64,000 bases of DNA from an uncultured Eubacteriales bacterium. GTDB lineage: Bacteria; Bacillota; Clostridia; Christensenellales; CAG-917. Shown here in pieces: positions 34,168 through 43,778 of this stretch. The number at the start of each line of letters is the position of its first letter. The stretch's first letter is position 1. Both the position numbers and the translations under genes were made by a program. Location: assembly GCA_900545885.1 (NCBI GenBank), contig URAF01000011.1, positions 12,061 through 76,060 on the forward strand. Reading direction: 5' to 3'. The notes beneath the pieces were generated by a model that was not told where the DNA came from, made no database searches, and saw only the letters and a list, made by a program, of their open reading frames with translations.

Positions 34168-35019
34168 TCAGTCCTTTTTGAACTTTTTGATTTTTTTGGA
34201 CCATATGTCGACTTTTTGCAAGTCCATACGTTCCGTACCCGTTACGTCATAGAAAACGTTGTACATCAGAATGACGTAGTACGGGAGAACTATAGCGTAC
34301 GCCAGCCCGTCGAGGATAACTCTTGCGACGAGGTTTGAAGTCAGCGACCCCACGATTATCATTATGATTTGCAGAGGCGCAACCACGACGAACAGCGTGA
34401 GCATGCTTTTCAGAATTTTGCCGGACATCTGACGCCAGCCCATACGGAAAGCGTCGTAAGTTCTGAGTCCCGTATGCAGCATAAACGGAGACCACAACAG
34501 CATTGCCGCGGCAAAGAACAGCACGCAGAAGTAAACGAGCAACCACGAGAACAGCGAGAACACCAGCCACGCGGCACCCGAACCGAACACCACCGCCCAG
34601 AGGTAGTAAAGCGCGGTGAGAAGAAGGTCGCCGAGCAGGAACACAACCGAGAACACAACCGAGAATTTGATTGCGGTCAGAATGTTGTAGTTGATGCGCG
34701 TTTTGGCGCGGCGGAAGGAAATGGTAAACTCCCCTATTCTCATATGCCTGTCGACAATTCCGAACAGAAGGGCAAGCACCAGCACGTACAACACAAATCC
34801 GATTATTCCGAGATAGAAAATGTTGAACGGCAGGAAATGCATATCGCTGTAAAGTTCGGCGAAATGGTCGGCGTGCAGGTTGCGGTAGGACATCAGATAG
34901 TAAAGCGACGCCGAGGGCGAAAACAGCAACGCCGAAAGCAGGGACGGGATTATGGTGAGAACCATAAGCTGCGGTCCCTTGTCGAAAAAGTATCTGAGCG
35001 TCGATTTCAAAATGTTCAT
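34168..35019 (-). CDS. Polytopic membrane protein, unknown function
   Basis: 283 residues from the ATG at 35019, with GGGGTGA adjacent; the GTG at 35025 is an alternative. About six transmembrane helices and a basic C-terminal tail (KKIKKFKKD). It resembles the YesL/DUF624-like or glycerophosphoryl-diester membrane-domain type of hydrophobic proteins only in overall shape. It probably acts with the neighbouring polytopic protein. Confidence 0.65.
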   Translation of the reverse strand: MNILKSTLRYFFDKGPQLMVLTIIPSLLSALLFSPSASLYYLMSYRNLHADHFAELYSDMHFLPFNIFYLGIIGFVLYVLVLALLFGIVDRHMRIGEFTISFRRAKTRINYNILTAIKFSVVFSVVFLLGDLLLTALYYLWAVVFGSGAAWLVFSLFSWLLVYFCVLFFAAAMLLWSPFMLHTGLRTYDAFRMGWRQMSGKILKSMLTLFVVVAPLQIIMIIVGSLTSNLVARVILDGLAYAIVLPYYVILMYNVFYDVTGTERMDLQKVDIWSKKIKKFKKD

Positions 35020-35043
35020 ATTCACCCCGACGCGCCGCGTTCG

Positions 35044-37665
35044 TCAGTCGAGTGCGGCGAGTTTTTCTTTGAGCTTGGCTGCCTTTTCTTCGGCGCGCGC
35101 AAGTTTTTCGCGTTCGCCGTCGACGAGTTTCTGCGGAGCCTTGGACACAAATCCCGCGTTGTTCAGCAGATTGCCGACGCGCGTGATTTCCGCTTCGACC
35201 TGCGCGATTTCTTTTTGCAGTCTTTCGCGCTCTTTATCCATATCTATGAGGTCTCCGAGCGGAACGAGAACTTCTGCGGCGTGCGTGACAACCGATGTGA
35301 CTTTCTCGGTGATTTCGCTCTTGTCGTCCACGAACGTGACGGAACTTACACCCGCCATCTTCTCGATATATCCCGCCGCGCTTGCCATGAATTTCTTGTC
35401 TTTCGCTATGACGTACGCTCCGAACTTGCGGGAAATCGGTACGTTCATTTCTGCGCGCATATTGCGGATTGCAACGATGGTTTCGCGCAGTCCTTCGAAA
35501 TTCTTTTCTTCCTTGCGGAAAACGGTCTTCTTGTTGTACGCAGGCCATTCGGACACCATCAGCACACTGCCCTTCGGAGCGTATTTGGAGTAAATCTCTT
35601 CCGTGATGAACGGAATGAAGGGATGCAACAGTTTGAGTATCTGCGTAAGCACGTGCGTGAGCATCGCGATTGCGTGAGAATGCAATTTGGCATCGTCGCT
35701 GTACAGCAATGGTTTGGACATCTCGATGTACCAGTCGCAGAACTCCGTCCACGTAAAGTCGTAAAGTTTTGCGGCGGCAAGACCGATTTCGTATTTATTG
35801 AGGTTGATTGTGACTTCTTTGATTACGTCGTTAAGACGCGTCATAATCCACTTGTCCGCACCGTTCAATCTTGTCGGGAAAGACAGGTCGTCGCCTTCGC
35901 GGATATTCATCATTACGAAACGGCTTGCGTTCCACAGTTTGTTGATGAAGTTTCTGCAACTCTCGATTTTGCCTTCGGTGAAACGCGTGTCGCTGCCGGG
36001 AGCAATACCCGTCGCAAGCGAGAAACGGAGTGCGTCCGCACCGTACTTGTCGATGATTTCGAGCGGGTCGATGCCGTTGCCCAGACTCTTGGACATCTTT
36101 CTGCCTTCGGCGTCGCGGACTATACCGTGAATGAGAACTTCGCTGAACGGAACTTCGTTCATCATCTCAATACCGCTGAATATCATTCTGGCGACCCAGA
36201 AGAAGATGATGTCGTAAGCCGTCACGAGTACGCTGGTCGGATAGAAGTAGTTGAGGTTCTTGTTCTTTCTGGGATAGCCGAGAGTGCTGAACGGCCAGAG
36301 CGCGGAAGAGAACCAGGTGTCAAGTACGTCTTCGTCCTGACGCATTTTCGCGCCGCACTTCGGGCAGGTGTCGACAGCGGTCTTGGAAACCACCATTTCG
36401 CCGCACGCGTCGCAATAGTACGCGGGAATGCGGTGTCCCCACCAAAGCTGACGGGAAATGCACCAGTCTTTTATGTTTTCCATCCAGTTGAAATACGTCT
36501 TTTCAAACCGTTTGGGAATGAACTCTATCTTCTTGGACTTGACGGCTTTGATTGCGGGTTCGGCAAGCGGTTTCATTTTGACGAACCACTGTTTGGAAAC
36601 GATTGCTTCCACCGTTTCGCCGCAACGGTAGCACTGACCGACGTTGTGAGCGTACGGCTCGATTTTTTCGAGATAACCCTGCTCTTTCAGGTCTTCGACG
36701 ACTGCTTTTCTGCAAGTCAGTCTGTCCATACCGCAGTACTTGCCGGCGTTCTCGTTCATTATGCCGTCGTCGCCGATTACGCGGATAACTTCGAGGTTGT
36801 GTCTGAGTCCGAGCTCGAAGTCGTTGGGGTCGTGCGCAGGCGTGATTTTAACCGCACCCGTACCGAAACCGACTTCGACGTAGTCGTCCGCAACAACAGG
36901 GATAATTCTGTCGGTGAGAGGCAAACGCAGCATTCTGCCGACATAAGGCGCCATTTTTTCGTCCTTGGGGTTGACTGCAACGGCGGTGTCGCCGAGCATT
37001 GTTTCGGGACGCGTCGTCGCAATTGTAATATATCCGTCACCCTCGACGAAGGGATAACGGTAATACCACAGGTTGGACTGCTGTTCGCAATAATCGACTT
37101 CGGCGTCGGACAAAGCCGTTTTGCAATGAGGACACCAGTTGATTATGCGGTCGCCACGGTAAATCAGTCCTTTCTTGTAGTAACGCACGAATGCGTCGAG
37201 AACCGCCGCCGAGCAGTTTTTGTCCATTGTAAAGGCTTCTTTCGACCAGTCGCAGGAAGTGCCGAGACGTTTGAGCTGTTCGACTATTCTTCCACCGTAC
37301 TGTTCTTTCCACGCCCATGCGCGTTCGAGGAACCCGTCTCTGCCTACGTCGGCTTTGGTGAGTCCTTCTTCCTTCTTCATCTTCTCGACGATTTTGACCT
37401 CGGTCGCAATGGACGCATGGTCGGTGCCGGGAAGCCAAAGCGCTTCATAACCCGCCATTCTCTTGAAACGTATAATTATATCCTGAATGGTCTGGTTGAG
37501 CGCGTGTCCCATATGAAGCTGTCCCGTGATGTTGGGAGGAGGCATCATAATGGTGAAAGGTTCTTTTTCGTCGTTGGGGTGAGCCTCGAAGAACTTACCC
37601 TTTTGCCAGAAGTCGTAAATCCGCTTTTCGAACTCGGGATTGTAAGTTTTGTCCATTTGTTCCAT
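35044..37665 (-). CDS. valS: Valyl-tRNA synthetase
   Basis: 873 residues, the normal length for Firmicutes. The HIGH motif is in PPPNITGQLHMGHALNQT (~48), the editing domain follows with the conserved TTRPETMLGDTAV, and KMSKS is in GRKMSKSLGNG (~522). The C-terminal coiled-coil (last ~65 residues) binds tRNA. The start may be ATG at 37665 or the ATG three codons later (MDKTYNPEF). No T-box was found in the short upstream region. Confidence 0.96.
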   Translation of the reverse strand: MEQMDKTYNPEFEKRIYDFWQKGKFFEAHPNDEKEPFTIMMPPPNITGQLHMGHALNQTIQDIIIRFKRMAGYEALWLPGTDHASIATEVKIVEKMKKEEGLTKADVGRDGFLERAWAWKEQYGGRIVEQLKRLGTSCDWSKEAFTMDKNCSAAVLDAFVRYYKKGLIYRGDRIINWCPHCKTALSDAEVDYCEQQSNLWYYRYPFVEGDGYITIATTRPETMLGDTAVAVNPKDEKMAPYVGRMLRLPLTDRIIPVVADDYVEVGFGTGAVKITPAHDPNDFELGLRHNLEVIRVIGDDGIMNENAGKYCGMDRLTCRKAVVEDLKEQGYLEKIEPYAHNVGQCYRCGETVEAIVSKQWFVKMKPLAEPAIKAVKSKKIEFIPKRFEKTYFNWMENIKDWCISRQLWWGHRIPAYYCDACGEMVVSKTAVDTCPKCGAKMRQDEDVLDTWFSSALWPFSTLGYPRKNKNLNYFYPTSVLVTAYDIIFFWVARMIFSGIEMMNEVPFSEVLIHGIVRDAEGRKMSKSLGNGIDPLEIIDKYGADALRFSLATGIAPGSDTRFTEGKIESCRNFINKLWNASRFVMMNIREGDDLSFPTRLNGADKWIMTRLNDVIKEVTINLNKYEIGLAAAKLYDFTWTEFCDWYIEMSKPLLYSDDAKLHSHAIAMLTHVLTQILKLLHPFIPFITEEIYSKYAPKGSVLMVSEWPAYNKKTVFRKEEKNFEGLRETIVAIRNMRAEMNVPISRKFGAYVIAKDKKFMASAAGYIEKMAGVSSVTFVDDKSEITEKVTSVVTHAAEVLVPLGDLIDMDKERERLQKEIAQVEAEITRVGNLLNNAGFVSKAPQKLVDGEREKLARAEEKAAKLKEKLAALD

Positions 37666-37805
37666 AATCTTGTGAGTATATTCCTGTTTCGATTAAATTA
37701 TTATTGAATTTGCCGTTGCCGTCTGCCCTGCCTGATTTCGTTTATCTTATCGGACAATCCGATTTTGACCATACGCTTTTCGGTTTATCGGACAGAACGA
37801 CGATA

Positions 37806-38552
37806 TTACTTTTCCTCGGACGCTTCGGCGTTTTCAGATACGGGAGCCTTCTTGTCCGCAAGCGGGTTTCCGCTGCTGTCCGTAACTTTGACGTTTTCGG
37901 AAGTTGCTCTTTCCATCTCGCCGCTGTTGATTTTGCGTATCTGACGGAGAATGTCGATGAGGTAGTTTATCGCCGCGCCGTAGCTCAGGCAGATACCCCA
38001 CGCGAGAATGCCCCAGTCGGCGTACATGACATAGGGGTGGAAGAACGCAAGTATAACGCCTACGGATACTGTGAACGACGCCACTTTACCCATCCAGTTT
38101 GCCTGAACTTTCGCGCCTTTTTTCATAACCAGCGGAGCGGCAAAAACCATGATGGCTTCTTTGAGGATAAGAAGTATTACGAACGCGTAGTGAACGTACC
38201 AGCCGCCGCTTGCCGCCGCAGTGTTTTGTCCGAGAGGTGTAAGACCCGTGCAGAGAGACAAACAGAACAACACGGAAACGTGCATTAGTTTGTCGGCAAG
38301 AGGGTCGAGTGCCATACCTATTCCCGAAGTCATGTTGAACTTTCTCGCAATCCAACCGTCGACGAGGTCGCTGCCTGCCGCAACGATGAAGACGAGAAAA
38401 GCGATATGCAGCAGCATAACGTCGCTGTTGAGTCCCGCAAACGCCATAAGCAGAATGTACGCGGGAATGCAGAGAATGCGGAAATAGGTTATGATGTTGG
38501 GGATAGTCCAAAGCTCTTTTTTGTCAATTTGAGCCATACCTTTGTAAGCCAT
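37806..38552 (-). CDS. pgsA: CDP-diacylglycerol-glycerol-3-phosphate 3-phosphatidyltransferase
   Basis: 248 residues, GGGAAGG before the ATG. The CDP-alcohol phosphotransferase signature is VDGWIARKFNMTSGIGMALD followed by PLADKLM. Several transmembrane helices (from residue ~20). It makes phosphatidylglycerol phosphate. The C terminus has an extra ~40 residue polar tail (EMERATSENVKVTDSSGNPL onward) not seen in short relatives. Confidence 0.88.
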   Translation of the reverse strand: MAYKGMAQIDKKELWTIPNIITYFRILCIPAYILLMAFAGLNSDVMLLHIAFLVFIVAAGSDLVDGWIARKFNMTSGIGMALDPLADKLMHVSVLFCLSLCTGLTPLGQNTAAASGGWYVHYAFVILLILKEAIMVFAAPLVMKKGAKVQANWMGKVASFTVSVGVILAFFHPYVMYADWGILAWGICLSYGAAINYLIDILRQIRKINSGEMERATSENVKVTDSSGNPLADKKAPVSENAEASEEK

Positions 38553-38580
38553 AGTAAACCTTCCCGAATAAATTTTATTT

Positions 38581-38609
38581 ATTATATCACGCCCGCGCGC
38601 TTATGTAAA
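38581..38609 (-). promoter_or_regulatory. Sigma-A promoter of pgsA
   Basis: TTTACA-N17-TATAAT on the minus strand, ~30 bp before the pgsA ATG. Confidence 0.65.
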
Positions 38610-38816
38610 CACTTTTGACCCCGACGGCGAATAATAAAACCGCAACCAACCGTCACCCTCGCCTTTTCGTATCAATCTATTGGTCTTGTCACAAAATAGG
38701 AATTGACTTCCGACCGCGTTTTCGACGCACGATGCAATCTGTAAATGCATAAACCAAATCACGCAATTTGACGCTCAAATGGCACAATTCAATGCACAAA
38801 CACAACCTGCAAAGGC

Positions 38817-38841
38817 AAAAAAAAGAGAGCAAACGCCCTCT
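38817..38841 (-). terminator. Terminator after the HAD phosphatase gene
   Basis: On the minus strand AGAGGGC/GCTCTCT (one G:U) followed by eight T. Confidence 0.7.
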
Positions 38842-38878
38842 TTAACTTTGTTTTTGTTCCGATGAAACCTGTTTTCGG

Positions 38879-39529
38879 TTATTTCAACAAGAAATCGCCG
38901 AGTTTTTCGGGAGTTTCAAAAAGGTAGGTAGCACCGTGTGCGGTGAGTTCCTCGCGCGTGCCGTATCCCCACAGAACACCCGCGCTGTCCATACCGGCGA
39001 GTTTTGCTCCGTCGATGTCGTAAAGTCTGTCGCCGACCATAAGCACGCCGTCACCGTTTTTCATTTTCAGGTTTTCCATTACGTAACGGATAACTTCGAT
39101 TTTGCTGTCGCGCGAACTGTCGCTTTCCGCTCCGCCGATAAAATCGAAATATTTGCTGAGCCCGAGTTCGTTCAGCATTTTGTTGGTGAATCTGAGCGGT
39201 TTGGACGTCGCAACGGCAAGACGTTTTCCGCCTTCACGGAGCCTTTTGAACAGATCTTCCATACCGTCGTACACTCTGCACTCGCGCCACCCCGCGATTT
39301 CGTACTCTCCGCGGTAAATCCTTATCAGCTCTTCCACGATTTCGCCTTCCACACCCAGAAGTTCGCGCATAGATACGCGGAAAGGCGGTCCAACCATAAG
39401 GTCGAGTTGTGCTTCGGTGTACGGGATATGCTTTGCGTCGAGCGCAAGTCGTATGCAACGGAGAATGCCCGGTTTGCTGTCCGTGATTGTTCCGTCGAGG
39501 TCGAAAAATACTGTGTTATATTGCGACAT
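38879..39529 (-). CDS. HAD-superfamily phosphatase (phosphoglycolate phosphatase-like)
   Basis: 216 residues, AAAGGAA before the ATG. HAD motifs: I VFFDLDGTITDSK, II VATSKP, III Lys in the SRDSKIEVI area, and IV MVGDRLYDIDGA. The cap is of the helical (C1) type. Members act on phosphoglycolate, pyrophosphate or sugar phosphates, and the substrate cannot be told. It is seven bases after ddh, in the same operon. Confidence 0.85.
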   Translation of the reverse strand: MSQYNTVFFDLDGTITDSKPGILRCIRLALDAKHIPYTEAQLDLMVGPPFRVSMRELLGVEGEIVEELIRIYRGEYEIAGWRECRVYDGMEDLFKRLREGGKRLAVATSKPLRFTNKMLNELGLSKYFDFIGGAESDSSRDSKIEVIRYVMENLKMKNGDGVLMVGDRLYDIDGAKLAGMDSAGVLWGYGTREELTAHGATYLFETPEKLGDFLLK

Positions 39530-39536
39530 GATTCCT

Positions 39537-40508
39537 TTACAGCGTATGCGCTATGTACTCCAGTCTGTCTTCGTCTGTAAGTGCGATTGCGGGTATATCG
39601 AGTATGGTTTTCGTTCCGCGTTCGCCCGCGGCATAGAGTTTGGCGTTTGCTTTGACGTATGCCATAAGCACGCTTGCCGTGAAGTCGGGGTTGCTGTCCA
39701 GTTTAAGGCTGAATTCGAGATTGTGGTGCTGACCGTTCACTTCGCCGCTTCTCAAAACGAAACCGCCGTGGGGCATTTTGTTGTGGTCGCGGTCGAACTC
39801 CTCTGCCGTGATGAAATGCACTACCGTGTCATATTCGTCAAAGTAGTTGGGCATTGTGACAATCTGTCTTTCGATTTCCGCCTTGTCTGCGTCGTCGGCG
39901 GCAACGACAAAACATTCACGAAGATGTTTGTCGCGGGTCGTAAGCGTTTCGCCGTGTCCGCTTCTCGCCTTGTCGAGAGCTTCCTGTTTGGGAACGGTGT
40001 ACTGAATGCCCTTGACGACACCCTCGATTTTGCGAATTGCTTCGCTGTGACCCTGCGATACGCCTTTGCCCCAGAAAGTCTGGGTGTTGCCGTCGCGGAG
40101 AACTCCGCCGAATACTGCGCGCATAAGCGAGAAAAGACCGGGGTCCCAACCGATACCGACAAAGGACAAAGTGCCGTTTTCGCCGTTGATTTTCTGCATG
40201 TCGGAGATATACTCTTTCATTCTCGCGTGAGTGTCGAAACTGTCAACCGTATTAAAGCATTTCGCGCAACGTTTGCCGAGGTCGGTAAGGTCGTTTGCCG
40301 AACCGGTGCAAAGTGCCAGAACGTCGATTTTGCCTTTGAAATTTTCAATATCCGACTGGTTGTAAAACGCCGTTCCGAAAGGCGATTTCATAGTTGCGGG
40401 GTCGCGACGCGTAAAAATGCCGACAAGGTTGAAATTTTTGTCGTCGTGCGCGATTTTTTCACAGGCTCTGCCGAGGTTGCCGTAACCGACTATTGCGAAA
40501 TTAATCAT
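39537..40508 (-). CDS. ddh: meso-Diaminopimelate dehydrogenase
   Basis: 323 residues, GGAGG before the ATG. The N-terminal NADPH fold has FAIVGYGNLGRACE; the family signature SFVGIGWDPGLFSLMR and the substrate region NYFDEYDTVVHFI and HGGFVLRSG are present. It makes meso-diaminopimelate from tetrahydrodipicolinate in one step for lysine and peptidoglycan synthesis. Confidence 0.93.
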   Translation of the reverse strand: MINFAIVGYGNLGRACEKIAHDDKNFNLVGIFTRRDPATMKSPFGTAFYNQSDIENFKGKIDVLALCTGSANDLTDLGKRCAKCFNTVDSFDTHARMKEYISDMQKINGENGTLSFVGIGWDPGLFSLMRAVFGGVLRDGNTQTFWGKGVSQGHSEAIRKIEGVVKGIQYTVPKQEALDKARSGHGETLTTRDKHLRECFVVAADDADKAEIERQIVTMPNYFDEYDTVVHFITAEEFDRDHNKMPHGGFVLRSGEVNGQHHNLEFSLKLDSNPDFTASVLMAYVKANAKLYAAGERGTKTILDIPAIALTDEDRLEYIAHTL

Positions 40509-40770
40509 ATATCTACCTCCAAAAATAATGTTCGGACAAACGTCGGAAACGGTTCGGGCGATTTGGATTTTTTATCTTTTTCCGCCAAATGTCAGCCTCA
40601 CAACCGCCAAAACGGCGGTTCGACGCACTCCGCTCCGACAATTATGCGGAAATTTTACATCATGACAGGTCAAAACGCAAGCAAACACGGGTGCAAACAA
40701 AAAAAATCCCGCGCGCATAGTGTGTAGTGTTATAAAAAACGCCCCGTTGGCAATGCTTTGGAGTATGGAA

Positions 40771-41118
40771 ATGGTAAAACGCGGAGAGATATATTACGCC
40801 GATTTGAGTCCCGTAGTCGGCAGCGAACAAGGCGGCATACGTCCCGTGCTGGTTGTGCAAAACGACATAGGCAACAAATACAGTCCCACCGTAATTGCGG
40901 CGGCAATCACGTCGCAACTCGACAAAGCGCGCCTTCCCACGCACATAACTCTACCCGCCGAACAATACGGACTTCCCAAAAACTCCGTTGTTCTGCTTGA
41001 ACAGATACGCACCATCGACAAGCAACGCCTGAAAGAAAAAATCGGCGTTTTGCCGTCTACCATGATGGCACGCGTAAACGAAGCCCTTCTCGTGTCGCTC
41101 GGATTTTTCGAAACTTAA
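40771..41118 (+). CDS. mazF: MazF/EndoA-family mRNA interferase, no antitoxin gene nearby
   Basis: 115 residues from the ATG at 40771, preceded by GGAG at 40760-40763; the ATG at 40765 lies too close to this site. PemK/MazF motifs: [43 protein letters not shown] and [16 protein letters not shown]. It cleaves mRNA in single-stranded regions. In Bacillus a MazE-like antitoxin gene sits immediately upstream; here the upstream 260 bp holds none, and the divergent gene is ddh. It converges on nnrD. Confidence 0.92.
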   Translation: MVKRGEIYYADLSPVVGSEQGGIRPVLVVQNDIGNKYSPTVIAAAITSQLDKARLPTHITLPAEQYGLPKNSVVLLEQIRTIDKQRLKEKIGVLPSTMMARVNEALLVSLGFFET

Positions 41119-41155
41119 ACTTTGAAAAAATAAACCTCTATTGCAGTTTTCATGC

Positions 41156-42070
41156 TCACAGACGCATAATTCCCTGCAATTCGTCAAAAACCAAAGGCAA
41201 ACAACTCATAAGGTCGTCAGGCAGATGCGAAAGCGCATTTATATGGCTGAACTCCGCACTTCTCCCAAGCGCATAAGCCCCGACGCGCGCCGCAAGCAAC
41301 GGGTCTACTTTCCATGCAAGCAAACCGGCAATGATACCCGAAAGCACGTCGCCGCTCCCGCCTTTTGACAGTCGGGAATTGCCAGTTCTGTTAACGTATA
41401 CGCTCTTTCCGTCGCTGATGTAACTGACGTGACCTTTCAATACGACAATACATTGCTTTTCCGCAGCGTAAGATTTTGCCGTTTCCGCGGCGTTTTCCGC
41501 GATATATTCCGCACTTTTGCCGCAAATTCTGCTCATTTCTCCGATGTGCGGAGTGATGACGACTCTGCCGCCGAAACCGTCGAATTTTTCAACGCATTTC
41601 AAGCCGTCGGCATCGAGCACGGCATTGCAATTCGTATTGACGAGGAGATAACGTAAATATCCTTCCGCGTCACCGTCCGCCATTCCGGGACCTATCGCCG
41701 CGGCGGTTGCTTTCGCAAAAAGTTTTTCGGCGGTTGCGCGGTCGAAAACAATATTTCCTTTTTCGGACGGCAAGGAAAAAATCGCGGAATATTTGACAAC
41801 GGGATAAAGCGCAGTCGCAAGAAAATCGGGTACCGCAAGCGTGGTCGTGCCAGCCCCCGAACGCATTGCCGCTTCTCCCGAAAGCGACAATATTTCCGAA
41901 GCTGAAAGCGCGGCAAAACGAGGCGCTCCGACGTACTTGGAACTGCCGCCGATTATAACGCATTTACCAAAACTGCCCTTGTGTCCTTCCTCCGTACGGA
42001 AAGGCAAAGTGAATTGCAAACTCTGCAAGTCATTTTCGATAATTGTGGTTTTACGTGCGTTTTCGTCCAT
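41156..42070 (-). CDS. nnrD: ADP-dependent NAD(P)H-hydrate dehydratase
   Basis: 304 residues. The carbohydrate-kinase-like dehydratase domain shows KGSFGKCVIIGGS, GAGTTTLAVPDF, the nucleotide and substrate motifs AAIGPGMADG, LDADGL, TPHIGEMSRI and RTGNSRLSKGGSGDVLSG. There is no N-terminal epimerase (NnrE) domain, unlike the fused enzyme of many bacteria. It repairs hydrated NAD(P)H. Confidence 0.9.
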   Translation of the reverse strand: MDENARKTTIIENDLQSLQFTLPFRTEEGHKGSFGKCVIIGGSSKYVGAPRFAALSASEILSLSGEAAMRSGAGTTTLAVPDFLATALYPVVKYSAIFSLPSEKGNIVFDRATAEKLFAKATAAAIGPGMADGDAEGYLRYLLVNTNCNAVLDADGLKCVEKFDGFGGRVVITPHIGEMSRICGKSAEYIAENAAETAKSYAAEKQCIVVLKGHVSYISDGKSVYVNRTGNSRLSKGGSGDVLSGIIAGLLAWKVDPLLAARVGAYALGRSAEFSHINALSHLPDDLMSCLPLVFDELQGIMRL

Positions 42071-42203
42071 ATAAACCCCGTTTTCTGCAATTTATAATGC
42101 AAAATAAGCAAATTTGATTTTTGCTTTATGCGCCCGAACTTCCGCATCATTTTGACTTTTCGTGTTCTGCCAACTTTATGACACTTGCAGACAAAATGAC
42201 CGT

Positions 42204-42701
42204 TCAATCGTCGAATTCGGAAACGTCTGCAACCTTGTTCATCGCGGCGTTTATCGTCGAGCCGTCAAAGCCTTTCTGATACAAAAAAGCGGCGACCTTT
42301 CTGAAATCTTTTTTCTCGGTCACACGCTTTGCACGGATATATTTTTCCGCCATACCCACGGCTTTTTCGAGTTCGCTCTCGTCCGTCAATTTGTTTTCCA
42401 GACAGCAAGTTACAGTGTTTTGAGCTATGCCCTTTTCGTAAACGAGTTTGTACTCGATTTTCTTTCTGCCGTACCTTGCCCCGCAATAATCGACAAAGTC
42501 GTTCACATACGCCTCGTCGTTGATGTATCTGTACGATTTTGCACGAGCAATCGCCTCTTCGACTTCCTGTTTGTGAAAGCCTTTCGAATAAAGTTTTTCG
42601 CGGACTTCTTTCTCCGAACGCGGAGAAACGGCGAGATATTTCACCGCCGTTTCAAACGCGTCTTTTTTTACGGATTTTTCTTTTTTGTCTTTCTGCTCCA
42701 A
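42204..42701 (-). CDS. recX: RecX regulatory protein
   Basis: 165 residues from a TTG with AGAGG upstream. Repeated three-helix units typical of RecX: ALKYLA-like AVKYLAVSPRSEKEVREKL, YINDEAYVNDFVD and RKVAAFLYQKGFDGSTI. RecX binds RecA filaments and limits strand exchange. It lies 15 bases after ilvE and no recA is in the window. Confidence 0.85.
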   Translation of the reverse strand: MEQKDKKEKSVKKDAFETAVKYLAVSPRSEKEVREKLYSKGFHKQEVEEAIARAKSYRYINDEAYVNDFVDYCGARYGRKKIEYKLVYEKGIAQNTVTCCLENKLTDESELEKAVGMAEKYIRAKRVTEKKDFRKVAAFLYQKGFDGSTINAAMNKVADVSEFDD

Positions 42702-42716
42702 AAAAGCCTCTTCCGA

Positions 42717-43778
42717 TTATTTCACGTGGTAGACCCAACCGAATTCGTCGGGATAACGTTCGGTCTGAATGCCCGTGATTCTGTCATACAGCCAGCCCGT
42801 AATCTTGCCCATTTCGCCGTTGTTGATTTCCATCGTGATGTCTTTATAAGCAATGGTACCGACGGGAGAAATGACGGCAGCGGTGCCCGTTCCGAATGCT
42901 TCGTCGAGTTTGCCGTTGTTGTAAGCGTCCACGACTTCCGCGATGGGTACGTGTCTTTCTTCGACTTTGTAGCCGAATTTTTTGAGCACCTGAATTGCGC
43001 TGTCACGGGTAATACCGCGCAGAATGGAACCGTCCAGCATAGGAGTGACGACGACGCCGTCGATGACGAAGAACATGTTCATTGCGCCGACTTCTTCGAC
43101 GTACTTCTTCTCTGCGCCGTCAAGCCACAGAACCTGGTCGTAACCTTTTTCTTTGGCTCTTTCGCCGGCAAGCAGGCTGCATGCATAATTGCCCATGCAT
43201 TTTGCTTCGCCCGTACCGCCCTTGGACGCGCGGGTGAGCTCGCTCTCGACGATGAGTTTTGTGGGTTGAAGTCCGTGTTCGTAGTAGCTGCCCACAGGCG
43301 AAAGAATGATGGTGAAAACAAACTTTTTGCTGGGGTGAACACCGAGGAACGCTTCCGAACCGAACATAAACGGACGAATGTAAAGTGCGGTGCCGGGTGC
43401 GGTGGGAATCCATTCTTCTTCGAGTTTGACAAGTTCGCTGAGTGCGGCGATGACTGTGTCTATATCGAGTTGCGCCATGCAAAGACGCTCTGCGCTTCTG
43501 TTCATACGCACGAAGTTGTCACGGGGACGGAACATGGTGATTTCGCCTTTGGAGTTCTTGTACGCTTTGAGTCCCTCGAAAATACCCTGACCGTAATGGA
43601 GCGAGCAGCAAGCGGGATTAATGCGGAAATCGTCATAAGGCACGATTTCGGGTTCTCCCCAACCGCCCTTTGCGGCGTCATACTCCATAACGAGCATATG
43701 GTCGGTAAAATATTTACCGAAGCCGAGCTTGGTAAAATCGGGTTTTTGTTTCCTTTCTTTGACCATTGTGATTTTCAT
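42717..43778 (-). CDS. ilvE: Branched-chain amino acid aminotransferase
   Basis: 353 residues, the length of the class IV type II BCAT, with AAGGAGT before the ATG. Motifs: the PLP-Lys region ARASKGGTGEAKCMGNYA (Lys in GEAKCMGNYA) and the downstream DEAFGTGTAAVISPVG. It transfers amino groups between leucine, isoleucine or valine and 2-oxoglutarate. Confidence 0.93.
   Translation of the reverse strand: MKITMVKERKQKPDFTKLGFGKYFTDHMLVMEYDAAKGGWGEPEIVPYDDFRINPACCSLHYGQGIFEGLKAYKNSKGEITMFRPRDNFVRMNRSAERLCMAQLDIDTVIAALSELVKLEEEWIPTAPGTALYIRPFMFGSEAFLGVHPSKKFVFTIILSPVGSYYEHGLQPTKLIVESELTRASKGGTGEAKCMGNYACSLLAGERAKEKGYDQVLWLDGAEKKYVEEVGAMNMFFVIDGVVVTPMLDGSILRGITRDSAIQVLKKFGYKVEERHVPIAEVVDAYNNGKLDEAFGTGTAAVISPVGTIAYKDITMEINNGEMGKITGWLYDRITGIQTERYPDEFGWVYHVK

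Larger units (their letters stand above)
38553..38878. other. Intergenic region between HAD phosphatase gene and pgsA
   Basis: Contains the pgsA promoter and the terminator of the upstream operon. The rest holds no convincing gene; a 49-codon frame was rejected. Confidence 0.5.

Noticed and set aside
34369..37707. Plus-strand open frame of 1112 codons
   Set aside because: It lies antisense to the membrane-protein gene and valS. The translated sequence is rich in Arg, His, Phe and Cys with no domain, which is a by-product of codon use on the opposite strand.
38601..38750. 49-codon minus-strand frame upstream of pgsA
   Set aside because: No ribosome-binding site, codon use unlike neighbours, and it runs into the pgsA -35 box.
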